Below are positions 1 through 8,093 of a stretch of 64,000 nt of DNA, piece after piece. This DNA is from Cedecea neteri (GTDB lineage Bacteria > Pseudomonadota > Gammaproteobacteria > Enterobacterales > Enterobacteriaceae): the NCBI RefSeq assembly GCF_000758325.1, contig NZ_CP009459.1, positions 2,976,001 through 3,040,000 on the forward strand, read 5' to 3'. Both the position numbers and the translations under genes were made by a program. How positions within the stretch are numbered: the first letter of the stretch is position 1; every line of letters starts with the position of its first letter. The notes under the pieces are model-generated. The model did not search any database. It was not told the DNA's origin and saw nothing but the letters and a program-made list of their open reading frames with translations.

Positions 1-179
1 AGGCTAAACAGCAGCGTCGTTTTAGCGTCTGCACTGCCCAGCGCCTCGCGGGCTGCCGGGGACAAAATCATCATCAGGAAACTTAACAGCGCCACCGAGC
101 TGCTGAGCAGCGACATCAGTAGCCAGGCCAAAGGGGCAAGAAGCCAGCCAGCAATGCGCGGGGGTTGGGGCGTCGTCAT
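1..179 (-). CDS. ydgK: DUF2569 inner-membrane protein YdgK, 5' part
   Basis: Only the first 59 or so codons are in the window; the gene runs off the left edge. The N-terminus contains PRIAGWLLAPLAWLLMSLL, the RIxGWL pattern typical of DUF2569/YdgK membrane proteins, followed by a hydrophobic stretch expected to be the first transmembrane helix. A GGAGGA ribosome binding site precedes the ATG. It lies downstream of cnu on the same strand, which matches the cnu-ydgK order of E. coli. Function of the family is unknown. Confidence 0.75.
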   Translation of the reverse strand, partial: MTTPQPPRIAGWLLAPLAWLLMSLLSSSVALLSFLMMILSPAAREALGSADAKTTLLFS

Positions 180-256
180 GTGTCCTCCCGATTTTAAATA
201 AGGTGAATAAAGCGGGGGATTATAAGGGATTTTGCCGCTAATGCTACCGGCAGCGG

Positions 257-490
257 CTATACAACGTAACGCCAGACCGTTTTCGGCACGCATCCGAGGT
301 CAAAAAGGCGCCCGCCGGAGGCCAGTTCGGCCCTGCGGTGATCGGCCGCACGGTACATATTCATGATTTCCTGACTGTCGGTCAGGGTGTAATTCAGGTG
401 ATCAAAGAGCTTTTCCAGATTTTCCTGCGAGCTTATTTTGCGGAATTTCATCAGGTAGTCCAGGGCACTCAGAGTTGTTGCATTTTCCAT
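257..490 (-). CDS. cnu: Hha/Cnu-family nucleoid-associated protein (OriC-binding)
   Basis: A 77-residue small protein. The segment [20 protein letters not shown], then [21 protein letters not shown] and the end [14 protein letters not shown] match Cnu/YdgT, the Hha paralogue that binds H-NS and StpA and contacts a cnb site at oriC. E. coli Cnu is 71 residues; this copy has a slightly longer, divergent N-terminus (MENATTLSA). A TTG four codons upstream (500-502) is an alternative start, but the ATG at 490 is preferred. No strong Shine-Dalgarno is visible before either. It is divergent from ydgJ. The blr gene that sits next to cnu in E. coli is not recognisable here. Confidence 0.9.
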   Translation of the reverse strand: MENATTLSALDYLMKFRKISSQENLEKLFDHLNYTLTDSQEIMNMYRAADHRRAELASGGRLFDLGCVPKTVWRYVV

Positions 491-828
491 GGCGGGTATC
501 AATTAATCACGGTCGGCGGAATGAGAGGCGATGATAATCGCAAACGCGGTCGCGGCTTAGCGCTATTATTACTCGACGGAACAATTAGGAGTTTTCTTTG
601 CAATGGCCAGGAATATCACGCTCTGGAATACATAAAATCTCCTTAATTTTAATTTACCCTGGCCGTTCTGGCTCAATGATGACGGTTATTTAAAGCCATA
701 ATAACTGTCAGGATGATTAGCAATAATGGCGGTATTATGCCTGGGCTATGCGCAATCCAGAAACTTGCGGTTGTCGCCCGCCGGGGGATAAGGTGAAATG
801 CCGGAGTTCATTAAAGAGAGGAAAACAC
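491..828. promoter_or_regulatory. Divergent cnu / ydgJ intergenic region
   Basis: About 340 bases without a convincing gene. It must hold the promoters for cnu (leftward) and ydgJ (rightward). On the minus strand an AAGGAG lies five bases before an ATG at 633; that frame reads MYSRA and then TGA. The same frame then stays open to a second TGA at 499-501, nine bases before cnu. This is the position of blr in E. coli, but the predicted peptide is not hydrophobic and does not resemble Blr. Confidence 0.5.
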
Positions 829-1869
829 ATGAGTGATACCATCCGCGTCGGGCTTATCGGTTACGGGTATGCCAGCAAGACTTTTCATGCGCCGCTGATT
901 TCCGGTACGCCAGGAATGATCCTCGCCGCAGTGTCCAGTAGCGATGCTGAAAAAGTACACGCTGACTGGCCGGGGATGACGGTTGTGTCCGATCCTCAGC
1001 ACTTGTTTAAAGATCCCGCCATCGATCTGATTGTTATTCCTACCCCGAATGATACCCACTTCCCGCTGGCCAAAGCGGCGCTTGAAGCCGGGAAACACGT
1101 TGTCGTTGATAAGCCTTTTACCGTCACGCTATCTCAGGCGCGGGAGCTGGATGCGCTGGCTAAAAAGCTCGGCCTGCTGCTCTCCGTGTTCCACAACCGC
1201 CGTTGGGATAGCGATTTCCTGACGGTGAAAAATTTGCTGGCGGAAGGGACGCTAGGCGAAGTGGCATATTTTGAGTCTCATTTTGACCGCTACCGCCCGC
1301 AGGTACGTAACCGCTGGCGTGAACAGGCGGGCGTCGGCAGCGGTATTTGGTACGATCTTGGGCCGCATCTGCTTGATCAGGCCATCACTCTGTTTGGGCT
1401 ACCAGTCAGCCTGACCGTGGACCTCGCGCAGCTTCGCTCCGGGGCGCAGGCGACCGATTACTTCCATGCTGTGCTGGCTTACCCACAGCGTCGTGTCGTG
1501 CTGCACGGCACGCTGCTGGCGGCGGCGGAAACGGCGCGTTACATCGTGCACGGCACGCGTGGGAGCTACATTAAATACGGTCTTGATCCGCAGGAAGATC
1601 GCCTCAAAGCGGGCGAACGGCTGCCGCAGGAAGACTGGGGTTACGACATGCGCGACGGCGTGCTGACCCTGGCTCAAGGCGAGTTAATGGACGAGCAGAC
1701 GCTGCTGACCGTGCCGGGTAACTATCCGGCTTATTATGCGGGAGTGCGTGATGCTCTGGCCGGTAAAGGTGAGAACCCTGTCCCGGCAGCCCAGGCGATT
1801 CAGGTCATGGAACTGATTGAGCTGGGCATTGAGTCCGCTAAAAAGCGCGCGACGCTGAACCTTGCCTGA
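829..1869 (+). CDS. ydgJ: Gfo/Idh/MocA-family NAD(P)-dependent oxidoreductase YdgJ
   Basis: 346 residues. The N-terminal Rossmann motif VGLIGYGYASKTFHAPLI is near residues 6-23. The IVIPTPNDTHFPLAKAALEAGKH segment and the DKPFT motif supply the conserved lysine of the Gfo/Idh/MocA fold. The C-terminal half is the usual alpha/beta dimerisation and substrate domain. The start was set at the ATG preceded by AGAGAGGAAA; the frame is open 27 codons further upstream but without a ribosome site or family similarity. The substrate is not established for this family member. It converges with the TpsB gene, with a strong hairpin between them. Confidence 0.9.
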   Translation: MSDTIRVGLIGYGYASKTFHAPLISGTPGMILAAVSSSDAEKVHADWPGMTVVSDPQHLFKDPAIDLIVIPTPNDTHFPLAKAALEAGKHVVVDKPFTVTLSQARELDALAKKLGLLLSVFHNRRWDSDFLTVKNLLAEGTLGEVAYFESHFDRYRPQVRNRWREQAGVGSGIWYDLGPHLLDQAITLFGLPVSLTVDLAQLRSGAQATDYFHAVLAYPQRRVVLHGTLLAAAETARYIVHGTRGSYIKYGLDPQEDRLKAGERLPQEDWGYDMRDGVLTLAQGELMDEQTLLTVPGNYPAYYAGVRDALAGKGENPVPAAQAIQVMELIELGIESAKKRATLNLA

Positions 1870-1873
1870 GCAT

Positions 1874-1899
1874 AGCCCTCACCGCGTACGGTGAGGGCT
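1874..1899. terminator. Hairpin between convergent ydgJ and tpsB
   Basis: An 11-bp perfect stem (AGCCCTCACCG / CGGTGAGGGCT) with a CGTA loop, five bases after the ydgJ stop and just past the tpsB stop. It lacks a clear T-tract on either strand, so it may stabilise the 3' ends or be a weak bidirectional terminator. Confidence 0.55.
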
Positions 1900-1904
1900 T
1901 ACCG

Positions 1905-3620
1905 TTAATGCAGATTGTTGAAGTTGTAGGTAAAGGTCAGGCTGAAGCGGACGTCCCGGCGACTGCTGTCGCTGGGTAAATCCGCCAGAGGTCTGGCCGC
2001 TTCGACTGACAGAGAGTAGTGGCGGCTGTCGCCCACCGTGACCCCGGTTGCGATAGAGGCCAGGCGCTGGTGACGGAAGCCCGGCTGATTGAACCAGGTC
2101 TGGGCAGTGTCGGCCACGACGTAGGGCTGCACCGTGTTAATCCACACGCCTTGATCGAGACTATGGATATAGCGCATTTCAACCTGCCCACCATAGCCGT
2201 AATCCCCGCTGGCCTCGCCGTCGGGATATCCCCGGCCATAACGTTGTGCCCCAAAGCTAACGCGTTCGGCTTCAGGCAGATTATTGTTCGACCAGTCCCC
2301 CTCCAGCGACGTACTCAATCGCCATTTAGGCGCAACCAGCCAGGCGGCATCGACGTTGCCCTTCCAGCGCGTGAAGTTGAGATTAGTGTTTGAGCCCGGC
2401 GTGACGCTGGCCCCAAAGGCATCAATACCCTGGCGCAGAGTCAGGCGCGCGCTCCAGTTGGCTTTTTCGTACTCGCGGTAGCCCCAGGCCGAGAACTCGG
2501 CCGCCGGGTAGCGAGCGCGCTGGCTGACGCCGGGCAAATCAATGGTATTGCCGAAGCCGCTGGCGCGCAGCGCATAATCGTCGCGCTTATCGACATAATC
2601 CAGCCCGCCGCTGACCGAAAACTGCTTCTTGCGCTCAAGCAGCAGCGGATAGCTAAAGGCTATCCCCCCGGTGTACTGGGTGGTTTTTTCCTTTGCATCG
2701 ATAGAGATGTTCTGCGGCAAATAAAGCAGCGGCGTGTAGTCGCTGGGATTTTCACGATAGAAGCTGCCTTTCAGCTGCATCAACAGGCCGTTATCGGTGA
2801 GGTATTGCTGATAGTTGGCCCCAAAGTAGGTCTTTTTCGTGCTGCTATCCAGCGGCACCAGCGTCGCAAGCCCCAGCTGATCCCCGTGGCTGGTGAGGTT
2901 GCTGAGCGTGCCATTAATCAGCGCCAGGTTTGAGCCTTTGCGCGTGTCTATCGTGGAGGAAATATCCCAGATATGCGGCTGTGTGGCTTCGACTTTCATA
3001 TCCGCCGCGCCGTAAATGTTGTTGGGAAGCGCGGCATTGGCTTCCACTTTTGTCGCCGGCGTGCGCTGCATCAGCAGGCTGTAGCGGTCAAACGTCGCCT
3101 GACTGAGCGGCTTTTCATTCATCATTAGCGCCGACAAACGACTTAACCGTTCGCCCGTATTAGCGTTATCGCTTTTGATGTTGCTGTGGGCGATATAGCC
3201 TTCAACCAGCACAATGCGCACCGTGCCGTCGTGGAAATTGTCGCTCGGCAGGTAAGCGTAGGACAGCGGCAGGCCATCCTGCTGATAGCGTTGGGTAATA
3301 CCGTTGGTTAACGTTATCAACTGGGCCAGCGGGACTGTTTTGCCGACCAGCGGCATAAACGGCTGGGCCAGCGAGTCGAGTTTATAGCGCGTGCCGCCAA
3401 TAAACTGCAGATGCTTCACCGTAATCGGCGTCTGCGGGGTGAGCTGCGGCATCGGCAGCGGCGTTTTTACCTCCGGCTGCTTTTGCGGAACAGCTGGTAT
3501 AGCAAGAGAACGAGCGGCTTTTGCGGGGTTATTGGGGTCGATAAGCGTGGGGGACATATCGGCATAGCTGATACTCAGCGTAGCGCCATAAAGCAACACG
3601 ATACCCAGACGAGTGTCCAT
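1905..3620 (-). CDS. Two-partner-secretion outer-membrane transporter (TpsB; ShlB/FhaC/HecB family)
   Basis: 571 residues, the usual TpsB size. An N-terminal signal peptide ends near residue 20 (SISYA). A Pro-rich linker is followed by a POTRA region at about 66-145; QQDGLPLSYAYLP and DGTVRIVLVEGYI are typical of POTRA_2. A second POTRA-like stretch follows. The rest, about 190-571, is a beta-barrel rich in alternating aromatic strands. It contains the RGYP motif of the L6 hairpin (family VRGY/F) and ends in FSLTFTYNFNNLH. An AGGGAGA ribosome site precedes the ATG. TpsB proteins export a partner across the outer membrane. The gene directly upstream encodes a repeat-rich lipoprotein, the obvious candidate partner though it is not a classical TpsA. 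A terminator-like hairpin lies in the gap. Confidence 0.88.
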   Translation of the reverse strand: MDTRLGIVLLYGATLSISYADMSPTLIDPNNPAKAARSLAIPAVPQKQPEVKTPLPMPQLTPQTPITVKHLQFIGGTRYKLDSLAQPFMPLVGKTVPLAQLITLTNGITQRYQQDGLPLSYAYLPSDNFHDGTVRIVLVEGYIAHSNIKSDNANTGERLSRLSALMMNEKPLSQATFDRYSLLMQRTPATKVEANAALPNNIYGAADMKVEATQPHIWDISSTIDTRKGSNLALINGTLSNLTSHGDQLGLATLVPLDSSTKKTYFGANYQQYLTDNGLLMQLKGSFYRENPSDYTPLLYLPQNISIDAKEKTTQYTGGIAFSYPLLLERKKQFSVSGGLDYVDKRDDYALRASGFGNTIDLPGVSQRARYPAAEFSAWGYREYEKANWSARLTLRQGIDAFGASVTPGSNTNLNFTRWKGNVDAAWLVAPKWRLSTSLEGDWSNNNLPEAERVSFGAQRYGRGYPDGEASGDYGYGGQVEMRYIHSLDQGVWINTVQPYVVADTAQTWFNQPGFRHQRLASIATGVTVGDSRHYSLSVEAARPLADLPSDSSRRDVRFSLTFTYNFNNLH

Positions 3621-3658
3621 GATGATCTCCCTTAACTGCGCAGCGAAGAAGATGCTGT

Positions 3659-3692
3659 GAAAAAAGTGCTCCCGCCGTTACCACGGGAGCAC
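3659..3692 (-). terminator. Rho-independent terminator/attenuator between lipoprotein gene and tpsB
   Basis: Read on the minus strand: a 9-bp perfect stem (GTGCTCCCG / CGGGAGCAC), a 9-base loop, then six T. It sits inside the putative operon, 18 bases after the lipoprotein stop and 39 bases before the tpsB start. It should therefore reduce tpsB expression relative to the upstream gene. Confidence 0.8.
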
Positions 3693-3709
3693 ATGTGCCA
3701 TAGCGAGCA

Positions 3710-4921
3710 CTATTTGGTTTTCAAAAGACCGCTGACCGCGCCGGTAAGACCGACTTGCTGGCCTGAACTTGTGTTGCTACCCGTTGCACTGGCGCTAACG
3801 TTGGTGGTTAACGAAGACGTCAGGCCGTTAACGGTGGTGCCAAGGTTGGAAACTACACCATTACCCCCAACGCCCAGCGAGCCAGAAGCCCCCGCTGAAA
3901 CGGTGCCTGAGCTGCCGCTGGTCTGGACTGGTTTCACCAGCGCACCGCTGTCAGTCACCACTTGTCCGGTATTCTGGACGACCTGTCCCACGCCGCCCAG
4001 GGATGGATTGCTGCCGCTAATATTGGTCCCCAGACCACTGACGGCTCCCCCTGTGGTGGTCAGCAGGTTACTGACCGGCGTACCCAGCCCGGTAGCCCCG
4101 CCCACGGCCTGTGTTGCTTTCTGCGTATCTGAAAGGGTAGTGTTAACCAGCCCCGTAGCGCCAGTTGTCAGGTTGGACACCCCAGGGCTTTGCACCGTTT
4201 GGGTGAGAGCATTCCCTGTACCGGTCACAACCTGGCCCGCAGTATTGACCAGTCCGCCTGCAGCGCCGGTTACCCCGCCGACTGGCGTATTGGCCGTTGA
4301 GCTTGCCAGAGTAGTCCCGACCGCTGAGACCGTTGTGCCCAGGCCGGATACGGCATTAGTGGCGCCAGTCACGGTGGTCCCCACGCCATTCGGGTTATTG
4401 GCATTGCCAAGGCCGTTTACTACGCCGTTGCCGACGGTTGAAATTGCGCTGCCGGTGCCATCCACAGCCACGGCAACAGTGGAGGTCACTGGATTATTTA
4501 CCGGTAACTGAGAAGCTACTCCGCTGACGGTACTGCCAACGCCGCTTACGACGCCGCCGGCATCGCCGATAATATTATTACCTGCACTATTAGCGACGGT
4601 TGTTCCGCCACCTGTGCCTCCACCAGTACCTCCACCTCCGCCAGTACCGCCACCGGTTCCACCTCCGCCCGAACCGCCACCTGTTCCAGTGCCTGTTCCA
4701 GTACCAGTACCTGTTCCAGTACCGCCACCTGAGCCGGTTCCGCCACTCCCCGAGCCGCTACCGCCGTTGCTTGCGGTGTCTGTGCCCGTGGTGCCGGCAG
4801 ACCCGGCTGTTTTCGCCGTATTGTGCGAACTCCCGCCGCCGCCGCTACAGGCCGACAGGGAGAAGGCAAGAAGTACCGCCATCGCAATAGCGCTGAGGCG
4901 GCCAAAGTTATTTGAGCGCAT
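3710..4921 (-). CDS. Gly/Thr/Val repeat-rich surface lipoprotein, candidate TPS substrate
   Basis: 403 residues. The signal ends in the lipobox LSAC with the lipidated Cys at residue 25. Ser at +2 predicts outer-membrane sorting. Residues about 44-108 are a Gly/Thr/Ser low-complexity linker. From about 110 to the end run imperfect repeats of the form V(S/N)GLGTTV..G, with almost no charged or aromatic residues, ending GAVSGLLKTK. Such proteins are often labelled collagen-like, but no Gly-X-Pro periodicity is visible. There is no recognisable haemagglutinin-type TPS secretion domain; a single NPNG occurs within the repeats. It is upstream of tpsB on the same strand, the usual TpsA position. 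Function unknown; a cell-surface or adhesive role is inference from composition and context. Confidence 0.75.
   Translation of the reverse strand: MRSNNFGRLSAIAMAVLLAFSLSACSGGGGSSHNTAKTAGSAGTTGTDTASNGGSGSGSGGTGSGGGTGTGTGTGTGTGTGGGSGGGGTGGGTGGGGGTGGGTGGGTTVANSAGNNIIGDAGGVVSGVGSTVSGVASQLPVNNPVTSTVAVAVDGTGSAISTVGNGVVNGLGNANNPNGVGTTVTGATNAVSGLGTTVSAVGTTLASSTANTPVGGVTGAAGGLVNTAGQVVTGTGNALTQTVQSPGVSNLTTGATGLVNTTLSDTQKATQAVGGATGLGTPVSNLLTTTGGAVSGLGTNISGSNPSLGGVGQVVQNTGQVVTDSGALVKPVQTSGSSGTVSAGASGSLGVGGNGVVSNLGTTVNGLTSSLTTNVSASATGSNTSSGQQVGLTGAVSGLLKTK
4598..4792 (-). repeat. In-frame low-complexity repeat tract (Gly/Thr linker)
   Basis: This tract encodes residues about 44-108 of the lipoprotein. 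It is made of reiterated short units such as CCAGTACCTGTT and CCGCCACC on the plus strand. The units are multiples of three, so slippage would change linker length without a frameshift. Confidence 0.75.
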
Positions 4922-5366
4922 AGCAATACTCCACTATTAGCACGCCGGACGGCGTATTAATAAGTGTATGGCGTATTTTAATCACTGCCACATCACGACT
5001 CATATAATATGAATTTAAATTTCTAAATGGGATTTTTGTCGTATTTCCGCATTTGTGGATTGAATGTTTTTGATATTAATATCATAGTTATCATTAAGTT
5101 ATATTTTTACCAAGGGGTAAAAATATTTTTATGGCAATTAACTTGATTTACCCTGAAATGTCTTCTTTAAATTGCTATAAAATTAAGCTGTGCTGTATTC
5201 ATATTTTAGTTTTAGTTACGCTTAATTGATGACGTTTCGCTTTAAGATAAAACGACATGAACACACTGTGCATTTTTTGGAAGTTTGCAGAATTGTTAAC
5301 TCGCCAGCGCGACCGATTTGTTGCAAAGTAACAGCCAAAATGATCTCTGGCAGGTAGAGGAACAGG
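4922..5366. promoter_or_regulatory. AT-rich divergent control region with two palindromes
   Basis: About 445 bases between the lipoprotein gene (leftward) and the YfeH-like gene (rightward), much more AT-rich than the flanking genes. No convincing ORF. It contains a perfect 14-bp palindrome, TGATATTAATATCA, at 5071-5084. At 5101-5126 there is an 11-bp perfect inverted repeat (ATATTTTTACC / GGTAAAAATAT, loop AAGG). Either could be an operator. The AT-rich character suggests H-NS-type silencing, which is inference. Confidence 0.55.
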
Positions 5367-6365
5367 ATGGGTTGGCTACAAAAACTAAAAATTGATAATT
5401 TTTTACTGATCATGATTGGCGTGGTGATCGTTGCGTCGCTGTTCCCGTGCGAGGGGATTGTGAAAACCGGGTTTGAATACCTGACGACGTTTGCCATCGC
5501 GCTGCTCTTCTTTATGCATGGCGCAAAACTGTCCCGCGATGCCATTGTGGCGGGCATGGGGCACTGGAAGCTTCATTTAGTGGTGTTTCTCAGTACCTTT
5601 GCGCTGTTCCCGCTGCTGGGACTGGCGATGGGCTTTCTCTCTCCGGCTATTCTTAGTCAGCCGCTGTATATGGGCTTCCTCTATCTTTGTGCGCTGCCCG
5701 CAACGGTGCAGTCGGCCATCGCCTTTACTTCTGTTGCCGGGGGGAACGTGGCGGCGGCGGTGTGTAGCGCTTCAGCATCCAGCATCCTGGGGATCTTCCT
5801 TTCGCCAGTTCTGGTCGGGGCGCTGATGCAGACTCAGGAAGGGACAACCGACACGCTGCATGCCATTGGCAAAATCATTATGCAGCTGATGGTGCCGTTT
5901 GTTATCGGGCACCTTTCCCGGCCGCTGATTGGCAAATGGGTCGATCGTCATAAAAAGCTGATTGGCCTGACCGACCGGTCGTCCATTTTACTTGTCGTCT
6001 ATGTGGCGTTTAGCGAGGCGGTAGTCGAAGGGATTTGGCATCAGGTCAACGGTTTCTCGCTGCTGATGGTGCTGGTTTGCTCGCTGGTGCTGCTGACTAT
6101 TGTGCTGGTGGTGAATACGCTGGCGGCGCGTCTGTTGGGCTTTAATACGGCTGATGAGATAACAATCGTATTCTGCGGGTCGAAGAAAAGCCTGGCTAAC
6201 GGCGTGCCGATGGCAAACGTGCTGTTCCCGGCGAGTGCCGTGGGGATGATGGTGCTGCCGCTGATGATTTTCCACCAAATCCAGCTGATGGTTTGCGCCG
6301 TGCTGGCTCAGCGCTATGCCCGCAAAACGGCCGAACAAAAACGGCAGCTGGAATCCGCGTCCTGA
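5367..6365 (+). CDS. Bile acid:sodium symporter family (SBF-like) protein, YfeH-type
   Basis: 332 residues with nine to ten hydrophobic segments. Long stretches match YfeH of E. coli: ALLFFMHGAKLSRDAIVAG, ATVQSAIAFTSVAGGNVAAA, and VFCGSKKSLANGVPMANVLF. The last two carry the crossover motifs of the SBF-like fold. It is an inner-membrane transporter; the natural substrate of this subgroup is not firmly known. The ATG is preceded by AGAGGAACAGG. It lies between the TPS pair and add, a block not present between ydgJ and add in E. coli. Confidence 0.85.
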   Translation: MGWLQKLKIDNFLLIMIGVVIVASLFPCEGIVKTGFEYLTTFAIALLFFMHGAKLSRDAIVAGMGHWKLHLVVFLSTFALFPLLGLAMGFLSPAILSQPLYMGFLYLCALPATVQSAIAFTSVAGGNVAAAVCSASASSILGIFLSPVLVGALMQTQEGTTDTLHAIGKIIMQLMVPFVIGHLSRPLIGKWVDRHKKLIGLTDRSSILLVVYVAFSEAVVEGIWHQVNGFSLLMVLVCSLVLLTIVLVVNTLAARLLGFNTADEITIVFCGSKKSLANGVPMANVLFPASAVGMMVLPLMIFHQIQLMVCAVLAQRYARKTAEQKRQLESAS

Positions 6366-6383
6366 CGCCAGCTACCGGTACTT

Positions 6384-7385
6384 TTACGCCGCCTTAACCT
6401 TAGCGATAAGCGCCTGTTTTTCAGCTTCGCTCAGGAACGCAATCTTCAGGCCATTCTCCTGCGCGGTGCGAATGTGCGCCGCGCTGAGGCCGGCCTGAGG
6501 TGCCGCGACCTTATACTCATGAATAATATCGATGCCCTGAACCGCCGGGTCATCGGTATTGATCGTCGCCAGCACGCCGTGATCGAGGAAAGCAATCAGC
6601 GGGTGTTTGTCCAGCGCCGCAACGGTGCTGGTCTGAATATTTGAGGTCAGGCAGGACTCAATCCCGATTTTATGCTCGGCCAGGAAATCCATCAGCGCCG
6701 GATCTTCAACTGCTTTTACGCCGTGGCCGATACGCTCCGCGCCCAGCTCGCGGATAGCCTGCCAGATGCTCTCCGGCCCGGCAGCTTCGCCTGCATGCAC
6801 GGTGATCCGCCAGCCAGCGTCCCGCGCACGATTAAAGTGATTCAGGAACAGGCTGCCCGGGAAGCCGAGCTCGTCTCCGGCTAAGTCCAGCGCGGTAATG
6901 CTGTCGCGGTGGGCGAGCAGGGCGTTCAGCTCCGCTTCACAGGCGGCTTCACCAAAGGTACGGCTCATAATGCCGATCAGGCGGGCTTCGACGCCAAAGT
7001 CGCGGCAGCCCTGGCGTACACCTTCAATTACGGCTTCAACCACGCCAGCGACCGGCAGGTTGTGGCTCATTGCCATGTAGCCAGGAGAGAAGCGCAGCTC
7101 CACATAGTGCAGGCCGTTGCGAGCGGCGTCTTCAATGTTTTCCCAGGCGACGCGGCGACAGGCCTCGAGATCGCCCAGCACTTTCACGCCCCAGTCCAGT
7201 TTTTGCAGGAAGCTGACCAGGTCCGGTGCAGTTTCAACGACCTGAACGTGAGGACGGAGGGTTTCGAGGGTGTTGGCAGGCAAAGATAAATTAAACTGGC
7301 GGCCGAGATCGAGAATGGTTTGTGCACGAATATTGCCATCAAGGTGGCGGTGCAAATCGGTTAACGGCAGGGTGGTATCAATCAT
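6384..7385 (-). CDS. add: Adenosine deaminase
   Basis: 333 residues, the same length as E. coli Add. It converts adenosine and deoxyadenosine to inosine and deoxyinosine in purine salvage. Metal and catalytic signatures are visible: [11 protein letters not shown] near the N-terminus, [15 protein letters not shown] and TINTDDPAV. The start was placed at [14 protein letters not shown]. The frame is open 19 codons further upstream but that extension has no similarity to the family. The 3' end converges on the YfeH-like gene 18 bases away. Confidence 0.97.
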   Translation of the reverse strand: MIDTTLPLTDLHRHLDGNIRAQTILDLGRQFNLSLPANTLETLRPHVQVVETAPDLVSFLQKLDWGVKVLGDLEACRRVAWENIEDAARNGLHYVELRFSPGYMAMSHNLPVAGVVEAVIEGVRQGCRDFGVEARLIGIMSRTFGEAACEAELNALLAHRDSITALDLAGDELGFPGSLFLNHFNRARDAGWRITVHAGEAAGPESIWQAIRELGAERIGHGVKAVEDPALMDFLAEHKIGIESCLTSNIQTSTVAALDKHPLIAFLDHGVLATINTDDPAVQGIDIIHEYKVAAPQAGLSAAHIRTAQENGLKIAFLSEAEKQALIAKVKAA

Positions 7386-7503
7386 GGTCGCACTCTTTTT
7401 TTGATTAAAGTGCGGCGTATTATAAAAAGAAATGGGGGGCAATTGCTACGGCTGTCAGCATTTTGTTGCGCAAACGTCCCTGTCGCGCTTTTGCCGAGAA
7501 AAA

Positions 7504-7965
7504 TTATTGCAGCGTTAGCTTGTAGCCAAGATGGCTGGCCTCAAAACCAAGGTTGTCATAAAAGCGGTGCGCATCCGTCCGTGTTTTGTCCGTAGTGAGC
7601 TGCACGAGGTGACAGCCTCTTTCTTTGCACTGCTGGACGGCCCAATCCACCATCTGTTTGCCAAATCCCGTACCTCTCTGCGAACGCGCAATGCGAACCG
7701 CTTCAATCTGGCCGCGCCACGCGCCTTTCCGCGCTAAGCCCTGAATAAAGGTCAGTTGTAATGTCCCGATGACCTCCTGTCCTGATACGGCTACGGCAAG
7801 TAGCTGATTCGGGTCGGCGTTGATGGCATGAAAAGCCTCAATGTAGCGCTGATCTAAGGGGAGGCTGGGATCTTCTCTCAGGCGGCCCAGAATGTCGTCG
7901 GCTAACAGCGTGATAATGGCGGGAACATCGGCAAGCTGTGCTTTACGAAACAGTATCTCGGTCAT
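7504..7965 (-). CDS. GNAT-family N-acetyltransferase
   Basis: 153 residues. It has the GNAT acetyl-CoA loop as RIARSQRGTGFGKQMVDWA and the C-terminal TTDKTRTDAHRFYDNLGFEA, typical of small GNAT enzymes. The substrate cannot be predicted. The start at MTEILFRKAQ was chosen because the 17 upstream codons of open frame are not family-like. It is separate from add (gap 118 bases) and on the same strand as the methyltransferase upstream. Confidence 0.8.
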   Translation of the reverse strand: MTEILFRKAQLADVPAIITLLADDILGRLREDPSLPLDQRYIEAFHAINADPNQLLAVAVSGQEVIGTLQLTFIQGLARKGAWRGQIEAVRIARSQRGTGFGKQMVDWAVQQCKERGCHLVQLTTDKTRTDAHRFYDNLGFEASHLGYKLTLQ

Positions 7966-8093
7966 TGGCTGGTTTCCATCAGGGGAAGGAAGGCTTGTGT
8001 CGGCAAATGTTAGCACAGCCAGCTTTTAGGGCTGGCCGTTTTTGGGTTTTATAAAAAGTTGTTTGTAAGCATATTTAAATAAAAAAGATCTTT

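Noticed and set aside
503-633. A blr gene upstream of cnu
   Set aside because: The only frame with a ribosome site stops after five codons. None of the frames gives a hydrophobic Blr-like peptide.
3657-4511. A 284-codon plus-strand frame rich in Pro, Val and Thr
   Set aside because: It is the antisense of the lipoprotein repeats and starts at the internal terminator. The lipobox and signal peptide make the minus-strand frame the real gene.
4598-4792. Regular short repeats that resemble a CRISPR array
   Set aside because: The units are 6-12 bases, contiguous, in frame and without unique spacers. They encode a low-complexity linker.
8018-8044. GCCAGC/GCTGGC hairpin followed by TTTTT on the plus strand
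   Set aside because: The T-tract is on the strand opposite to both neighbouring genes, and no plus-strand gene ends there, so I did not call a terminator.
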